From assembly GCA_963773835.1 (NCBI GenBank), contig CAVZCQ010000001.1, positions 744,001 through 808,000 on the forward strand: a stretch of DNA of 64,000 bases. The letters run 5' to 3'. The notes beneath the pieces are model-generated. The model saw only the letters and a program-made list of their open reading frames with translations. It did not search any database and had not been told where the DNA came from. The stretch's first letter is position 1, and the number at the start of each line of letters is the position of its first letter. The translations under genes were made by a program, and so were the position numbers. This DNA is from JOPF136 sp963773835. GTDB taxonomy: Bacteria; Acidobacteriota; Terriglobia; Acidiferrales; UBA7541. Shown one piece after another: positions 46,885-55,433 of this stretch.

Positions 46885-47382
46885 CTACTTGTCATGGCCT
46901 TCGACTTGCTGTTCCATCTGCCGCCGGAATTCAAGGGGGTGGGCGATCTTGTGAAATGACTCGGGGGTGCCACCCGTGCCGTGCACGATGATGGTCCCGT
47001 AGCCGACCATCCGGCCAACAAAACTTTCCTGTACCTGGATGCTTTCCACCTTTCCGAGAAGAAGTTCAATCGTCCTGCGGCTGAGCATTCCTGTTTTAAT
47101 CACCAGGCGCCTGTTGGTGACCGACATCTCCGTGGCGTTGCGTTTGAGCATGCCGTATGCCAGAAAGCAGACGGAGAGGAAGAGAAAGGCGTACCCCGCA
47201 TCCAACTGGATGGATTTGAATCGCGGGCCGCTCATGGCGGGGCCTCCTCCGGCCAACAGAGCCACGCCGGCAGAAGCAAAGAGCAAAGCAAGGGCAATAG
47301 AGCCGATCAAGACGCTCCAGTGCAGCCGCGTCTTGTACATAACCTTTTCGCCGGGAAGCAGATTTCTTTCTACGTAACCCAT
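46885..47382 (-). CDS. Bacterial PH-domain (bPH2/YdbS-like) membrane protein
   Basis: 165 aa from the ATG at 47382, chosen for the GAGGAGG just upstream; the frame is open further but looks non-coding. An N-terminal GYVERNLLPGEKV segment is followed by two membrane helices (about 25-48 and 68-88). A bPH domain follows, with MSVTNRRLVIKTGMLSRRTIELLLGKVESIQV, GYGTIIVHGTGGTPESF. Function of this family is unknown. It stands alone between guaB and the S53 gene. Confidence 0.85.
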   Translation of the reverse strand: MGYVERNLLPGEKVMYKTRLHWSVLIGSIALALLFASAGVALLAGGGPAMSGPRFKSIQLDAGYAFLFLSVCFLAYGMLKRNATEMSVTNRRLVIKTGMLSRRTIELLLGKVESIQVQESFVGRMVGYGTIIVHGTGGTPESFHKIAHPLEFRRQMEQQVEGHDK

Positions 47383-47481
47383 CGGGCCTCCTCTAACAAA
47401 GGCGGGGAGGTTCCCGGTATGCCGATGCCGTCCTCGGGAACGATTGCGATACGTGGGAGCTTGTCCGTGGCGAAGCCCCGC

Positions 47482-47509
47482 GTGGGACAGGCAAGAATGC
47501 CTGCTCCAC
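47482..47509. repeat. Palindromic repeat, relative of the GCACAGGC family
   Basis: GTGGGACAGGC, six bases, GCCTGCTCCAC: an 11-bp inverted pair with two mismatched positions. The arm core CAGGC/GCCTG is shared with 11748 and 39570. Confidence 0.5.
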
Positions 47510-47613
47510 CGGTGGTGTGTCAACGAACGATGGGCGCGGGGAGCATGGGGGACTTGGTCAGCTTCCTCGCTGGAGGCTGACAGCCCGTCAAACTACTGGC
47601 GGGCCTAAGGGGC

Positions 47614-47671
47614 GAGCCTCAGGTCAGCCATCGAAGGCGTACGACGGTCGTCAATGGCGGGACCTGAGCTA
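47614..47671. repeat. Degenerate copy of a long inverted-repeat element
   Basis: Begins GAGCCTCAGGTCAGCCATCGA, then continues like the 55033-55088 element with several substitutions and ends GACCTGAG-CTAC. It lies on the 3' side of the S53 peptidase gene, the other copy on the 5' side. Confidence 0.7.
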
Positions 47672-47707
47672 CAAACGGGGACACCCGGCCAGCGCCACAT
47701 GGAAGAC

Positions 47708-50700
47708 TTACTGGTGTACGGTGAACGTGACCGGGTTGCTGCTGTCCATGCTGGGAGCCACGGCAACGGCCAAAGGCCCCGAAGTCGCTCCCGACGGAAT
47801 CGTGGTCGTGATCGACGTCGCGCTCCAGGAGTTCACGGTCACCGGCGCGCCGTTCAGGTACACCACGCTGCCACCTTGGGAGGCTCCAAAGCCCGTGCCC
47901 GTAATCACCACCTGACTCCCCACGGCTCCGCTGGTGGGAGAAAGATTGGTGATGACCGGCGCCGGCGCCGCCGCCGAACTGGTGGATACGTTGTCGAACG
48001 TGGCCGTGGCCAGGGCCGAAGTATTGTCGCTGTTCACCGCCAGCCCGATGTAGACGTTCTGGACCATGGTGATGGTCTGGCTGGTCCCGATCGGCGACCA
48101 GTTCACCCCGTCCAACGAGGCATAGCCGCTGAAGGTGTTCCCGCTGCGAACCAACTTCACCCAGTACGGCAGGGTTACTGGGCCGGGGGTGCTGGCCGAG
48201 GTGCTTTGCCCTCCGGCACTCAGGCGCTCATCGAAATAGATACGGGAACCATTCCCGAAAGCGGTGTAGGCGTTGGTAGAGCTTGCGGTGAGCGTCTCGC
48301 GAATCATCACTCCTGTGGACTCGACACTCAAACCACCCTGCAAGCTGACCAGCCGTGCCACGATCGTGCCGTCTCCGGACAGGGGCTGATAGGCGAAATG
48401 AAGTCCGTCGGCCGTGCTCCAGATCTGTTGCCCCGCCCCCTTCACCGTGAAGGTGCCGTTGGCATAGGTCGCACTCCCGGCCACGCCGACCTGTCCTACA
48501 TCCTGATCCAGCCACGAGGCTGGCAGCGGTTGCGAGGTGACCGTGAAGGTGATCGGATTGCTGCTGTTCATGGTGGGAGCCACGGCAACGGCCAGAGGCC
48601 CCGAAGTCGCTCCCGACGGAATCGTGACCGTCAGGGAGATGGCACTCCAGGAGTTCACGGTCAGCGGCGCATCATTCAGGTACACCACGCTGCTGCCTTG
48701 CGAGGCTCCAAAGCCAGTGCCCGTAATCACTACCTGACTGCCGATGGCTCCGGTGGTGGCCGAAACGCTGGTAATGGCCGGTGCCGGCGCCGCAGGCGTA
48801 CTGGTGGATACGTTGTCGAAGGTGGCCGTAGCCAGGGCCGAAGTATTGTCGCTGTTCACCACCAGCCCGATGTAGACGTTCTGGGCCATGGTGATGGTCT
48901 GGCTGGTCCCGATCTGCAACCAGTTCACCCCGTCCAACGAGGCATAGCCGCTGAAGGTGTTCCCGCTGCGAACCAACTTGACCCAATACGGCAGGGTCAC
49001 CGGGCTGGGGGTATCGGCAGAGGAAGTTCCTCCGCCAGTGCTCAGGCGCTCGTCAAAATAAATATGAGAATTACTTCCGAAAGCGGTGTAGGCATTGGTT
49101 GAGCCTGCAGTGAGCGTTTCGCGAATCATCACTCCTGCGGACTGGGCACTCAAACCACCCTGCAAGCTGACTAGCCGCGCGACGATGGTGCCGTCGCCCG
49201 AGAGGGGCTGATACACAAAATTCAACCCGTCGGCTGTGCCCCAGATCTGCTGACCCGCGCCCTTCACGGTGAAGGTCCCGTTGGCGTAACTGGCGCTGCC
49301 CGCCACGCCGACCTGTCCTACGTCCTGATCGAGCCACACGGTGAGCAGGGGTGGTGCGCCCGCGGCGGTCACCGTGAGAGTAATCGTGGTTGTATTCGTC
49401 AAGCTGCCCGACGTGCCCGTGATGGTCACCGTGGATGTCCCCGTGGTGGCCGTGCCGCTGGCCGTCAGGGTCAACGAGCTCGTGGAAGTAGCGGGGTTGG
49501 GGCTGAACGACGCGGTCACACCGCTCGGGAGGCCGGAGGCAGAGAGGCTAACGCTGGCGTTGAAGCCGTTCTGCGGAGTGACCGTGATCGTGCTCGCACC
49601 GTTGGCGCCCTGGGCGAAGGTCAAGCTGCCCGGAGATGCCGAAAGGGTGTAGTTCGGCGCGGGTGCGGCTGTCACCGTGAACGTGACCGGGTTGCTGGTG
49701 TTCATGCTGGGGGCCACGGCAACGGCCAGAGGCCCTGAAGTGGCTCCTGACGGAATCGTGACCGTAATCGACGTCGGGCTCCAGGAGTCCACCGTCAACA
49801 GCGCACCGTTCAGGTACACCACGCTGCTGCCTTGCGAGGCTCCAAAGCCCGTGCCCGTAATCACCACCTGACTCCCCACGGCTCCGCTGGTGGGAGAAAG
49901 ATTGGTGATGACCGGCGCCGGCGCCGCCGCCGAACTGGTGGATACGTTGTCGAACGTGGCCGTGGCCAGGGCCGAAGTATTGTCGCTGTTCACCGCCAGC
50001 CCGATGTAGACGTTCTGGACCATGGTGATGGTCTGGCTGGTCCCGATCGGCGACCAGTTCACCCCGTCCAACGAGGCATAGCCGCTGAAGGTGTTCCCGC
50101 TGCGAACCAACTTCACCCAGTACGGCAGGGTTACTGGGCCGGGGGTGCTGGCCGAGGTGCTTTGCCCTCCGGCACTCAGGCGCTCATCGAAATAGATACG
50201 GGAACCATTCCCGAAAGCGGTGTAGGCGTTGGTAGAGCTTGCGGTGAGCGTCTCGCGAATCATCACTCCTGTGGACTCGACACTCAAACCACCCTGCAAG
50301 CTAACCAGCCGCGCCACGATGGCGCCGTCTCCGGACAGGGGCTGATAGGCGAAATGAAGTGCGTCGGCCGTGCCCCAGATCTGTTGCCCCGCCCCCTTCA
50401 CCGTGAACGTTCCGTTGGCGTAGGTCGCACTCCCGGCAACGCCGACCTGTCCTACATCCTGATCCAGCCACGGGGGTGGCAGCGGTTGCGAGGTCACTGT
50501 GAAGGTGACCGGGTTGCTGCTGTTCATGGTGGGAGCCACGGCAACGGCCAGAGGCCCCGAAGTCGCTCCCGACGGAATCGTGATCGTGATCGACGTCGTG
50601 CTCCAGGAGTTCACCGTCACCAGCGCACCGTTCAGGTACACCGCGCTGCTGCCCTGCGAGGCTCCAAAGCCAGTGCCTGTAATCACCACCTGACTCCCGA

Positions 50701-53700
50701 TGGCTGCGGTGGTGGCGGAAACATTGGTGATGGCCGGCGCCGGCGCCGCAGGCGTACTGGTGGATACGTTGTCGAACGTGGCCGTGGCCAGGGCCGAAGT
50801 ATTGTCGCTGTTCACCACCAGCCCGATGTACACGTTCTGGGCCATGGTGATGGTCTGGCTGGTCCCGATGGGCAACCAGTTCACCCCGTCCAACGAGGCA
50901 TAGCCGCTGAAGGTGTTCCCGCTGCGAACCAACTTCACCCAATAGGGCAGGGTCACAGGGCCGGGGGTGTCGGCCGAGGTAGTTCCTCCGCCAGTGCTCA
51001 GGCGCTCATCGAAATAGATATAGGAACTACCGCCGAAAGCCGTATAGGCGTTGGTTGAGCCTGCGGTGAGCGTCTCGCGAATCATCACTCCTGCGGACTG
51101 GGCACTCAAACCACCGTGTAAACTGACCAGCCGCGCGACGATGGTGCCGTCGCCGGACAGAGGTTGATACAGGAAATTCAAACCGTCGGCCGTGCCCCAG
51201 ACCTGTTGTCCGGCCCCCTTCACCGTGAAGGTCCCGTTGGCGTAACTGGCACTGCCGGCAACGCCGACCTGTCCTACGTCCTGATCAAGCCACACGGTGA
51301 GCAGGGGTGGTGCAAGCACCGTGAGCGTAATCGTGGTTGTATGCGTCAAACTGCCCGACGTGCCCGTGATGGTCACCGTAGCAGTTCCCGTGGTGGCCGT
51401 GCCGCTGGCCGTGAGCGTCGATGTGCTTGTGGCCATAGCGGGGTTGGGGCTGAACAACGCGGTCACACCGCTCGGCAGACCGGACGCAGACAAGCTGACG
51501 TTTCCGCTGAAGCCGTTCTGTGGAGTGACCGTGATCGTGCTTGAGCCGTTGGCGCCCTGTGTGAAGGTCAAACTGGTCGGCGATGCGGAAAGGGTGTAGT
51601 TCGGCGCGATGTTGACGCTCAAGGCAATCGTGGCTGTACTCGTCAAGCTGCCCGAAGTGCCCGTGATGGTGACCGTGGACGTCCCCGTGGTGGCCGTGCT
51701 GCTGGCCGTCAGGGTCAATGTGCTCGTGGCCGTGGCGGGGTTGGGGCTGAACGATGCGGTGACGCCGCTCGGCAGGCCGGACGCGGAGAAGCTGATGCTG
51801 CCGTTGAAGCCGTTTTGTGGAGTGACCGTGACCGTGCTTGTGCCGCCGGCGCCCTGTGTGAAAGTCAGGCTGGTCGGCGATGCGGCGAGCGTGAAGCTCC
51901 CGACCGAGTTCACGGTCAGGGCAAGCGTGGTTGTCTGCGTCAAGCTGCCCGACGTGCCCGTGATGGTCACCGTGGCTGTCCCCGGGGTGGCCGTGCTGCC
52001 GGCCGTCAGGGTCAACGTGCTCGCGGTATTGGCCGGGTTGGGGGTGAACGACGCGGTCACACCGCTCGGAAGTCCGGATGCAGCAAAGGTGACGTTGTCG
52101 CTGAATCCGTTCTGCGGAGTGACCGTGATGGTGCTCGTGCCGCCGGCGCCTTGCGTGATGATCAGGCTGCCTGGCGATGTCGAAAGAGTGTAGTAGGGCG
52201 TCGATGATGGCCAATTGTTGACCAAATTGGTGGCGTTGACGCTGCCGATTCCGGTCGCGAAGTCCCAACCGGTCGTAGCTCCGAATGCCGGCTTGTACAA
52301 GCTGTCGGAGGTTGAAAGCACCCCGACTGTGCCCGAAGGCAGGTAGCAGTTGGCTGTGCCCGCGCAGTTCACATCCATATCCGCCTGGGTTACGTCATAG
52401 AAAATGCAGTTAGCGGCCACAGCGGCGCCACTCGACGAGTTGCACGAACTGCTGCCACTGGAGCCGTACTCGGTGGCAGCAAGCTGGTAATAGGCGGGGT
52501 TGGGATTGCCCTGAGGGCCGCCGGCCTTCTGGTTCACGAGCGCCTGGATACCAGCCATGATGGGCGAGGCGAATGAAGTTCCGCCAGCGCCGGACCAGCC
52601 GCTGGGCGCGCCCGAGCAAGCAGCTCCGCCATTCCGGGTGTCAGACCAGCAGAAAACGTAGTAGTGACTCCAAAGGCCGTCGGCGGCAAACAGTGACACG
52701 TCCGGAGTGTCGCGCACGCCGTCCGCCGGGTTGCCGAGGACGGACTGCCAGGAGGGCTTGGGCCATCCCTGGCAACTGCCGCTCACGACTCCGCTGATGG
52801 ATGGCGTCCCGGTTGCGCACCCGCTTGGGCCACCGCCTCCCGCTACCGTGGTAAGCAGATAGGAGCCTAGGGAGCTGTTGCAGAATCCGTTCGAGCCATA
52901 GGGTGTGGCATACCCCTCATAACTCGAGACCAGTTGACCCGCGCAGGAGTCGTCCCAGGGAATCTCCGGAATATAGGACAGGGCGGAGCCGTAAGCGGAC
53001 GTGTTCGTCGAACTCCAGTAAGTGGCGTTCGTGTTCGAAGACGTATCGCTGAAGTCCGTGCCACCCACGGCCACGTTGTAGGGCGTGGACGCGAATGCAT
53101 TGACACCGACCCCGTGAGTTGCCTCCGAGACGCTATTGTCGCAGCCGGCGGCCCCGCTATCGCCAGCGGCGACGAAAACGGAGACGCCTTCCGTCACGGC
53201 CTGCTGATACGCCGAGCCGTACGCCGCATTGGCCGACGCGCCGTTCTGCGTTTCGCACTGGCCGTAACTGATGCTCATGATGGCCGGCGGTTGGCTGCTG
53301 GAGTTGATGAGGTTCTGGAGGGCAATCAGGCCGCCGAACGTGGTGACGGTATCCGCGCACGACGCCATCTCGATGGCCGCGCTGGGTGCGGCGGCGCTGG
53401 CCCATTCCGCGTCCAGGATCGCTTCCGCGTCATTCGGAGCGATGATGCCGGGCCTGCTGCAATTGTTGGCGCCGCTGGGAGGCGCGGGATAAACGGTCGA
53501 AAAAGATCCCGATGAGTAGCTGGAAAGGCCGAGCGTGGAGCGAAAAGTGTTCCAGTCTGCCGCGCTGAAGATATCGGTGTCTTCAATCACTACGATCGTC
53601 TGACCCTGCCCGGAGTAACCGGCAGCAAACAGCGGATTCAGGTTGTAGATCGTTGCCAGGTCGGCAGGTACGAGCGCATAGGTGGGGCCATAGGAGCCAC

Positions 53701-54358
53701 TAAACGTAAAATTGGGCCGCGCTTCGCGCATTGTGTGCATGGTGTGCGGCCTGAAGTCGTGCAAGGAGACGATGCCGGCAACGACGGGAGCGAGAGCTGC
53801 CGGGATCCTGGGATCACTCATGTTCGCGAGGTGTTTCTCGCCCTTTACCTCGAGATGATGGATTTCCGTCTTGAAGGCTTCGCGCACCTGGCCGGCAGTG
53901 CCGGAAAAATCGACGACCATTCCATTGGGATAGACGACGTTTACCTGAAATCCGTGCGAGCCGAGCCAGCGGGTGATGGTGTCGAGGTCTTGCTGGGCCA
54001 GACCAAACCGCGCGCCGAATTCCTGAGCGGTGATCCATCGGTGGAAGTTCGGAGATCCTGGCCTGTGAAGATCATCCACGAAATGCTGGAGCGCTTGTTC
54101 CTGCTCGGGAGAGCGGCGCAATTGGAGGAGCATATGCTCCATCGGGAAGTCGTCCGCAACCGCGCCCCGATCATTCGCGGCGTTGGCCTCGGCGCGGGTG
54201 TTGCCCTTGAGCTCGACCTGGTTTCTTTCATCGATATTCTGATTGATGAGGGTACGCGCACCCGGCGCGGATTCGACTTGCGCACTGGCGGAATTGGCCG
54301 TAAAGAGAAGCGCCAGCACGCCAGCGGGAATCGAGCCAAATCCAAGTGTTCGAAACAT
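47708..54358 (-). CDS. Giant secreted S53 (sedolisin/pro-kumamolisin) peptidase with repeat modules
   Basis: 2216 aa from the ATG at 54358 (GAGGAG just upstream; an in-frame ATG eight codons earlier lacks this). Signal peptide to about residue 26 (SASA-Q). Pro-domain about 70-210. S53 catalytic domain about 220-715, with Glu312 and Asp316 (E-x3-D), Asp400 (AAGDSG oxyanion) and Ser595 (GGTSFASP), plus Asp655 and Asp699 in a calcium-site context. So it should be active, typically at acid pH. Three Ig-like repeats of about 90 aa (SxSPxSLTFTQG, SGLPSGVTASF) follow. Then come four modules of 274 aa, each a VGVAGSASYANGTFTVKGAGQQ-type domain plus an IPT/TIG-like domain, with one Ig-like repeat between modules two and three. 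The tail probably binds polymer or surface. Isolated gene. Confidence 0.93.
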   Translation of the reverse strand: MFRTLGFGSIPAGVLALLFTANSASAQVESAPGARTLINQNIDERNQVELKGNTRAEANAANDRGAVADDFPMEHMLLQLRRSPEQEQALQHFVDDLHRPGSPNFHRWITAQEFGARFGLAQQDLDTITRWLGSHGFQVNVVYPNGMVVDFSGTAGQVREAFKTEIHHLEVKGEKHLANMSDPRIPAALAPVVAGIVSLHDFRPHTMHTMREARPNFTFSGSYGPTYALVPADLATIYNLNPLFAAGYSGQGQTIVVIEDTDIFSAADWNTFRSTLGLSSYSSGSFSTVYPAPPSGANNCSRPGIIAPNDAEAILDAEWASAAAPSAAIEMASCADTVTTFGGLIALQNLINSSSQPPAIMSISYGQCETQNGASANAAYGSAYQQAVTEGVSVFVAAGDSGAAGCDNSVSEATHGVGVNAFASTPYNVAVGGTDFSDTSSNTNATYWSSTNTSAYGSALSYIPEIPWDDSCAGQLVSSYEGYATPYGSNGFCNSSLGSYLLTTVAGGGGPSGCATGTPSISGVVSGSCQGWPKPSWQSVLGNPADGVRDTPDVSLFAADGLWSHYYVFCWSDTRNGGAACSGAPSGWSGAGGTSFASPIMAGIQALVNQKAGGPQGNPNPAYYQLAATEYGSSGSSSCNSSSGAAVAANCIFYDVTQADMDVNCAGTANCYLPSGTVGVLSTSDSLYKPAFGATTGWDFATGIGSVNATNLVNNWPSSTPYYTLSTSPGSLIITQGAGGTSTITVTPQNGFSDNVTFAASGLPSGVTASFTPNPANTASTLTLTAGSTATPGTATVTITGTSGSLTQTTTLALTVNSVGSFTLAASPTSLTFTQGAGGTSTVTVTPQNGFNGSISFSASGLPSGVTASFSPNPATATSTLTLTASSTATTGTSTVTITGTSGSLTSTATIALSVNIAPNYTLSASPTSLTFTQGANGSSTITVTPQNGFSGNVSLSASGLPSGVTALFSPNPAMATSTSTLTASGTATTGTATVTITGTSGSLTHTTTITLTVLAPPLLTVWLDQDVGQVGVAGSASYANGTFTVKGAGQQVWGTADGLNFLYQPLSGDGTIVARLVSLHGGLSAQSAGVMIRETLTAGSTNAYTAFGGSSYIYFDERLSTGGGTTSADTPGPVTLPYWVKLVRSGNTFSGYASLDGVNWLPIGTSQTITMAQNVYIGLVVNSDNTSALATATFDNVSTSTPAAPAPAITNVSATTAAIGSQVVITGTGFGASQGSSAVYLNGALVTVNSWSTTSITITIPSGATSGPLAVAVAPTMNSSNPVTFTVTSQPLPPPWLDQDVGQVGVAGSATYANGTFTVKGAGQQIWGTADALHFAYQPLSGDGAIVARLVSLQGGLSVESTGVMIRETLTASSTNAYTAFGNGSRIYFDERLSAGGQSTSASTPGPVTLPYWVKLVRSGNTFSGYASLDGVNWSPIGTSQTITMVQNVYIGLAVNSDNTSALATATFDNVSTSSAAAPAPVITNLSPTSGAVGSQVVITGTGFGASQGSSVVYLNGALLTVDSWSPTSITVTIPSGATSGPLAVAVAPSMNTSNPVTFTVTAAPAPNYTLSASPGSLTFAQGANGASTITVTPQNGFNASVSLSASGLPSGVTASFSPNPATSTSSLTLTASGTATTGTSTVTITGTSGSLTNTTTITLTVTAAGAPPLLTVWLDQDVGQVGVAGSASYANGTFTVKGAGQQIWGTADGLNFVYQPLSGDGTIVARLVSLQGGLSAQSAGVMIRETLTAGSTNAYTAFGSNSHIYFDERLSTGGGTSSADTPSPVTLPYWVKLVRSGNTFSGYASLDGVNWLQIGTSQTITMAQNVYIGLVVNSDNTSALATATFDNVSTSTPAAPAPAITSVSATTGAIGSQVVITGTGFGASQGSSVVYLNDAPLTVNSWSAISLTVTIPSGATSGPLAVAVAPTMNSSNPITFTVTSQPLPASWLDQDVGQVGVAGSATYANGTFTVKGAGQQIWSTADGLHFAYQPLSGDGTIVARLVSLQGGLSVESTGVMIRETLTASSTNAYTAFGNGSRIYFDERLSAGGQSTSASTPGPVTLPYWVKLVRSGNTFSGYASLDGVNWSPIGTSQTITMVQNVYIGLAVNSDNTSALATATFDNVSTSSAAAPAPVITNLSPTSGAVGSQVVITGTGFGASQGGSVVYLNGAPVTVNSWSATSITTTIPSGATSGPLAVAVAPSMDSSNPVTFTVHQ
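47880..48346. repeat. 467-bp exact direct repeat, copy 1 (inside the S53 gene)
   Basis: Read by eye, 47880-48346 is identical to 49836-50302 (period 1956 bp). It covers the IPT/TIG and part of the preceding module. The next differences appear only at single positions, so the duplication is recent or kept alike by conversion. Confidence 0.8.
49836..50302. repeat. 467-bp exact direct repeat, copy 2 (inside the S53 gene)
   Basis: Second copy of 47880-48346. A shorter period of 822 bp (274 codons) relates modules 1-2 and 3-4; for example the segment at 48101 recurs at 48923, 50057 and 50879. Confidence 0.8.
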
Positions 54359-54511
54359 GGGTCTCCTCGAGTGAATGGACAATCCGGCCCAATCCCCAGA
54401 CAGGGAGGATTGCGCCGACGGACAGAGACACCGCGCCCTCGCGGTTCACAGTTCCCGACAGGACGAGTCTTACCAGTTCCGAAGGACCAACTTACCCATT
54501 AGCCTGAAGGT

Positions 54512-54540
54512 TTGATAACTCAGGAAAGGTTGGAAATCAA
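54512..54540 (-). promoter_or_regulatory. Putative promoter of the S53 peptidase gene
   Basis: On the - strand TTGATT (54540-54535), 17 bases, TATCAA (54517-54512). Each hexamer matches 4 of 6. The leader would be about 150 nt. Confidence 0.35.
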
Positions 54541-54647
54541 TGGGCCGAAAGGACAGTTCTTGGACAGGGGCCTGTAGTGCTCCCCTCCAAGACTGGACAC
54601 ACTGCCGAGCTCGACTGCACAAGGATGGGGCAGGCGGCGGTCTGAGG

Positions 54648-54905
54648 TCAGGCTGCGTGCCCGCGTTTGCGCCATCCTAATCTCGAAATATCGGTCAATT
54701 GTGCGAGGCACTCCACGTGGCAGCAAATGTGGCCAGCCGGGAGCAGCGAGCAATCCACAACGGTCCATGGAGTGTACTGACCGTTGCCGGCCTTCCAACG
54801 GGCAACCGTGATCTGGGCTTGGGCCTGCTGAGTGGGACAGTCCACGGTGACTACGCAGTCAACGCAGGAATCAACGGGTCTGTGAAACGAAGCGCGGTCG
54901 GACAT
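54648..54905 (-). CDS. Small Cys-rich protein of unknown function
   Basis: 85 aa from the ATG at 54905, preceded by AGGTGA. Six cysteines fall in a regular arrangement: CVDC, VDC, VDC, ICC and VEC. Between them lies ITVARWKAGNGQYTPWTVVDCSLLPAG. The clustering suggests metal binding or disulfides. There is no signal peptide. I recall no named family. It stands alone upstream of the S53 gene and points the same way. The coding call rests on composition and the ribosome binding site, so it is moderate. Confidence 0.5.
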   Translation of the reverse strand: MSDRASFHRPVDSCVDCVVTVDCPTQQAQAQITVARWKAGNGQYTPWTVVDCSLLPAGHICCHVECLAQLTDISRLGWRKRGHAA

Positions 54906-55145
54906 ATTCACCTGCTACACCAGTACCCGTTAGCACGCGCTGCCGGCCCAATGCTGTGAGCTAGTGCACAGACGGCTGTGACCTGTGATACGGGCAGGGC
55001 GGGGAGGGGAGGGAGGAGAAGGCGGAGGGAGGAGCCTCAGGTCAGCCATCGACGGCGCACAACGGCCGTCGATGGCTGACCTGAGGCTACAGGGTGGGGG
55101 CGCCCGGCGCCCGTGGTAAACTCCCCCCAATAGACTGGAGATTTT
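54906..55145. other. Intergenic region with purine-rich run and long inverted repeat
   Basis: No gene seen. Contains a G/A-rich stretch at about 54995-55032 and the inverted repeat 55033-55088. Confidence 0.5.
55033..55088. repeat. Long perfect inverted repeat (24-bp arms)
   Basis: Arms 55033-55056 and 55065-55088 are exact reverse complements, with the 8-nt loop GCACAACG. The arms begin AGCCTCAGGTCAGCCATCGA. A degenerate copy lies at 47614-47671, so the element brackets the S53 gene and the small Cys-rich gene. There is no transposase nearby. It could be a REP/MITE-like element or an mRNA hairpin. Confidence 0.8.
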
Positions 55146-55424
55146 ATGGCCGCTGACGAGAGGCATCCGGATGAGCGGGCGCGTCTGACCAGCGAATACG
55201 AGGAGAGCGTGCGCAGAGTGGCGTCCACCGAGGCGGAACTGAGGCGCATCGGAGCCGCGTTCGTGGAACTGGGGAACCAATTGCAGACCGAGCCGAGCCG
55301 CATCTCCGCCCAGCGGCTGACAGTGGAAAAGGATCTGGCGGTGTTGTGGCTGATCCTTCCGGAATACATCGAAAGCATTAAGAACATAGAAGCCAAGAAG
55401 GCGGCGCTGGATAGGCTCAAGTAA
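55146..55424 (+). CDS. Small coiled-coil-like protein of unknown function
   Basis: 92 aa, almost entirely helical and charged: ERARLTSEYEESVRRVASTEAELRRI then AVLWLILPEYIESIKNIEAKKAALDRL. No Cys and no signal. Ends nine bases before the hydrolase GTG, so the two are probably co-transcribed. Family not recognised. The ribosome binding site is weak. Confidence 0.6.
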   Translation: MAADERHPDERARLTSEYEESVRRVASTEAELRRIGAAFVELGNQLQTEPSRISAQRLTVEKDLAVLWLILPEYIESIKNIEAKKAALDRLK

Positions 55425-55433
55425 ACTGGGATC

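Larger units (their letters stand above)
47383..47707. other. Intergenic region with several repeats
   Basis: No gene seen. It holds the palindromic element at 47482-47509, a GTCAGCTTCC/GGAGGCTGAC hairpin near 47558-47582 and the degenerate long inverted repeat at 47614-47671, which has a better copy at 55033-55088. The hairpin could help end the S53 transcript, but there is no U tract. Confidence 0.55.

Noticed and set aside
47708..51300. Tandem repeats suggestive of a CRISPR-like array
   Set aside because: Repeat units are 822 bp, coding and in frame; there are no short repeats with unique spacers and no cas genes.
47614..55088. Composite transposon around the S53 gene
   Set aside because: No transposase, no terminal target duplications visible, and one flanking copy is degenerate. 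Kept only as a repeat observation.
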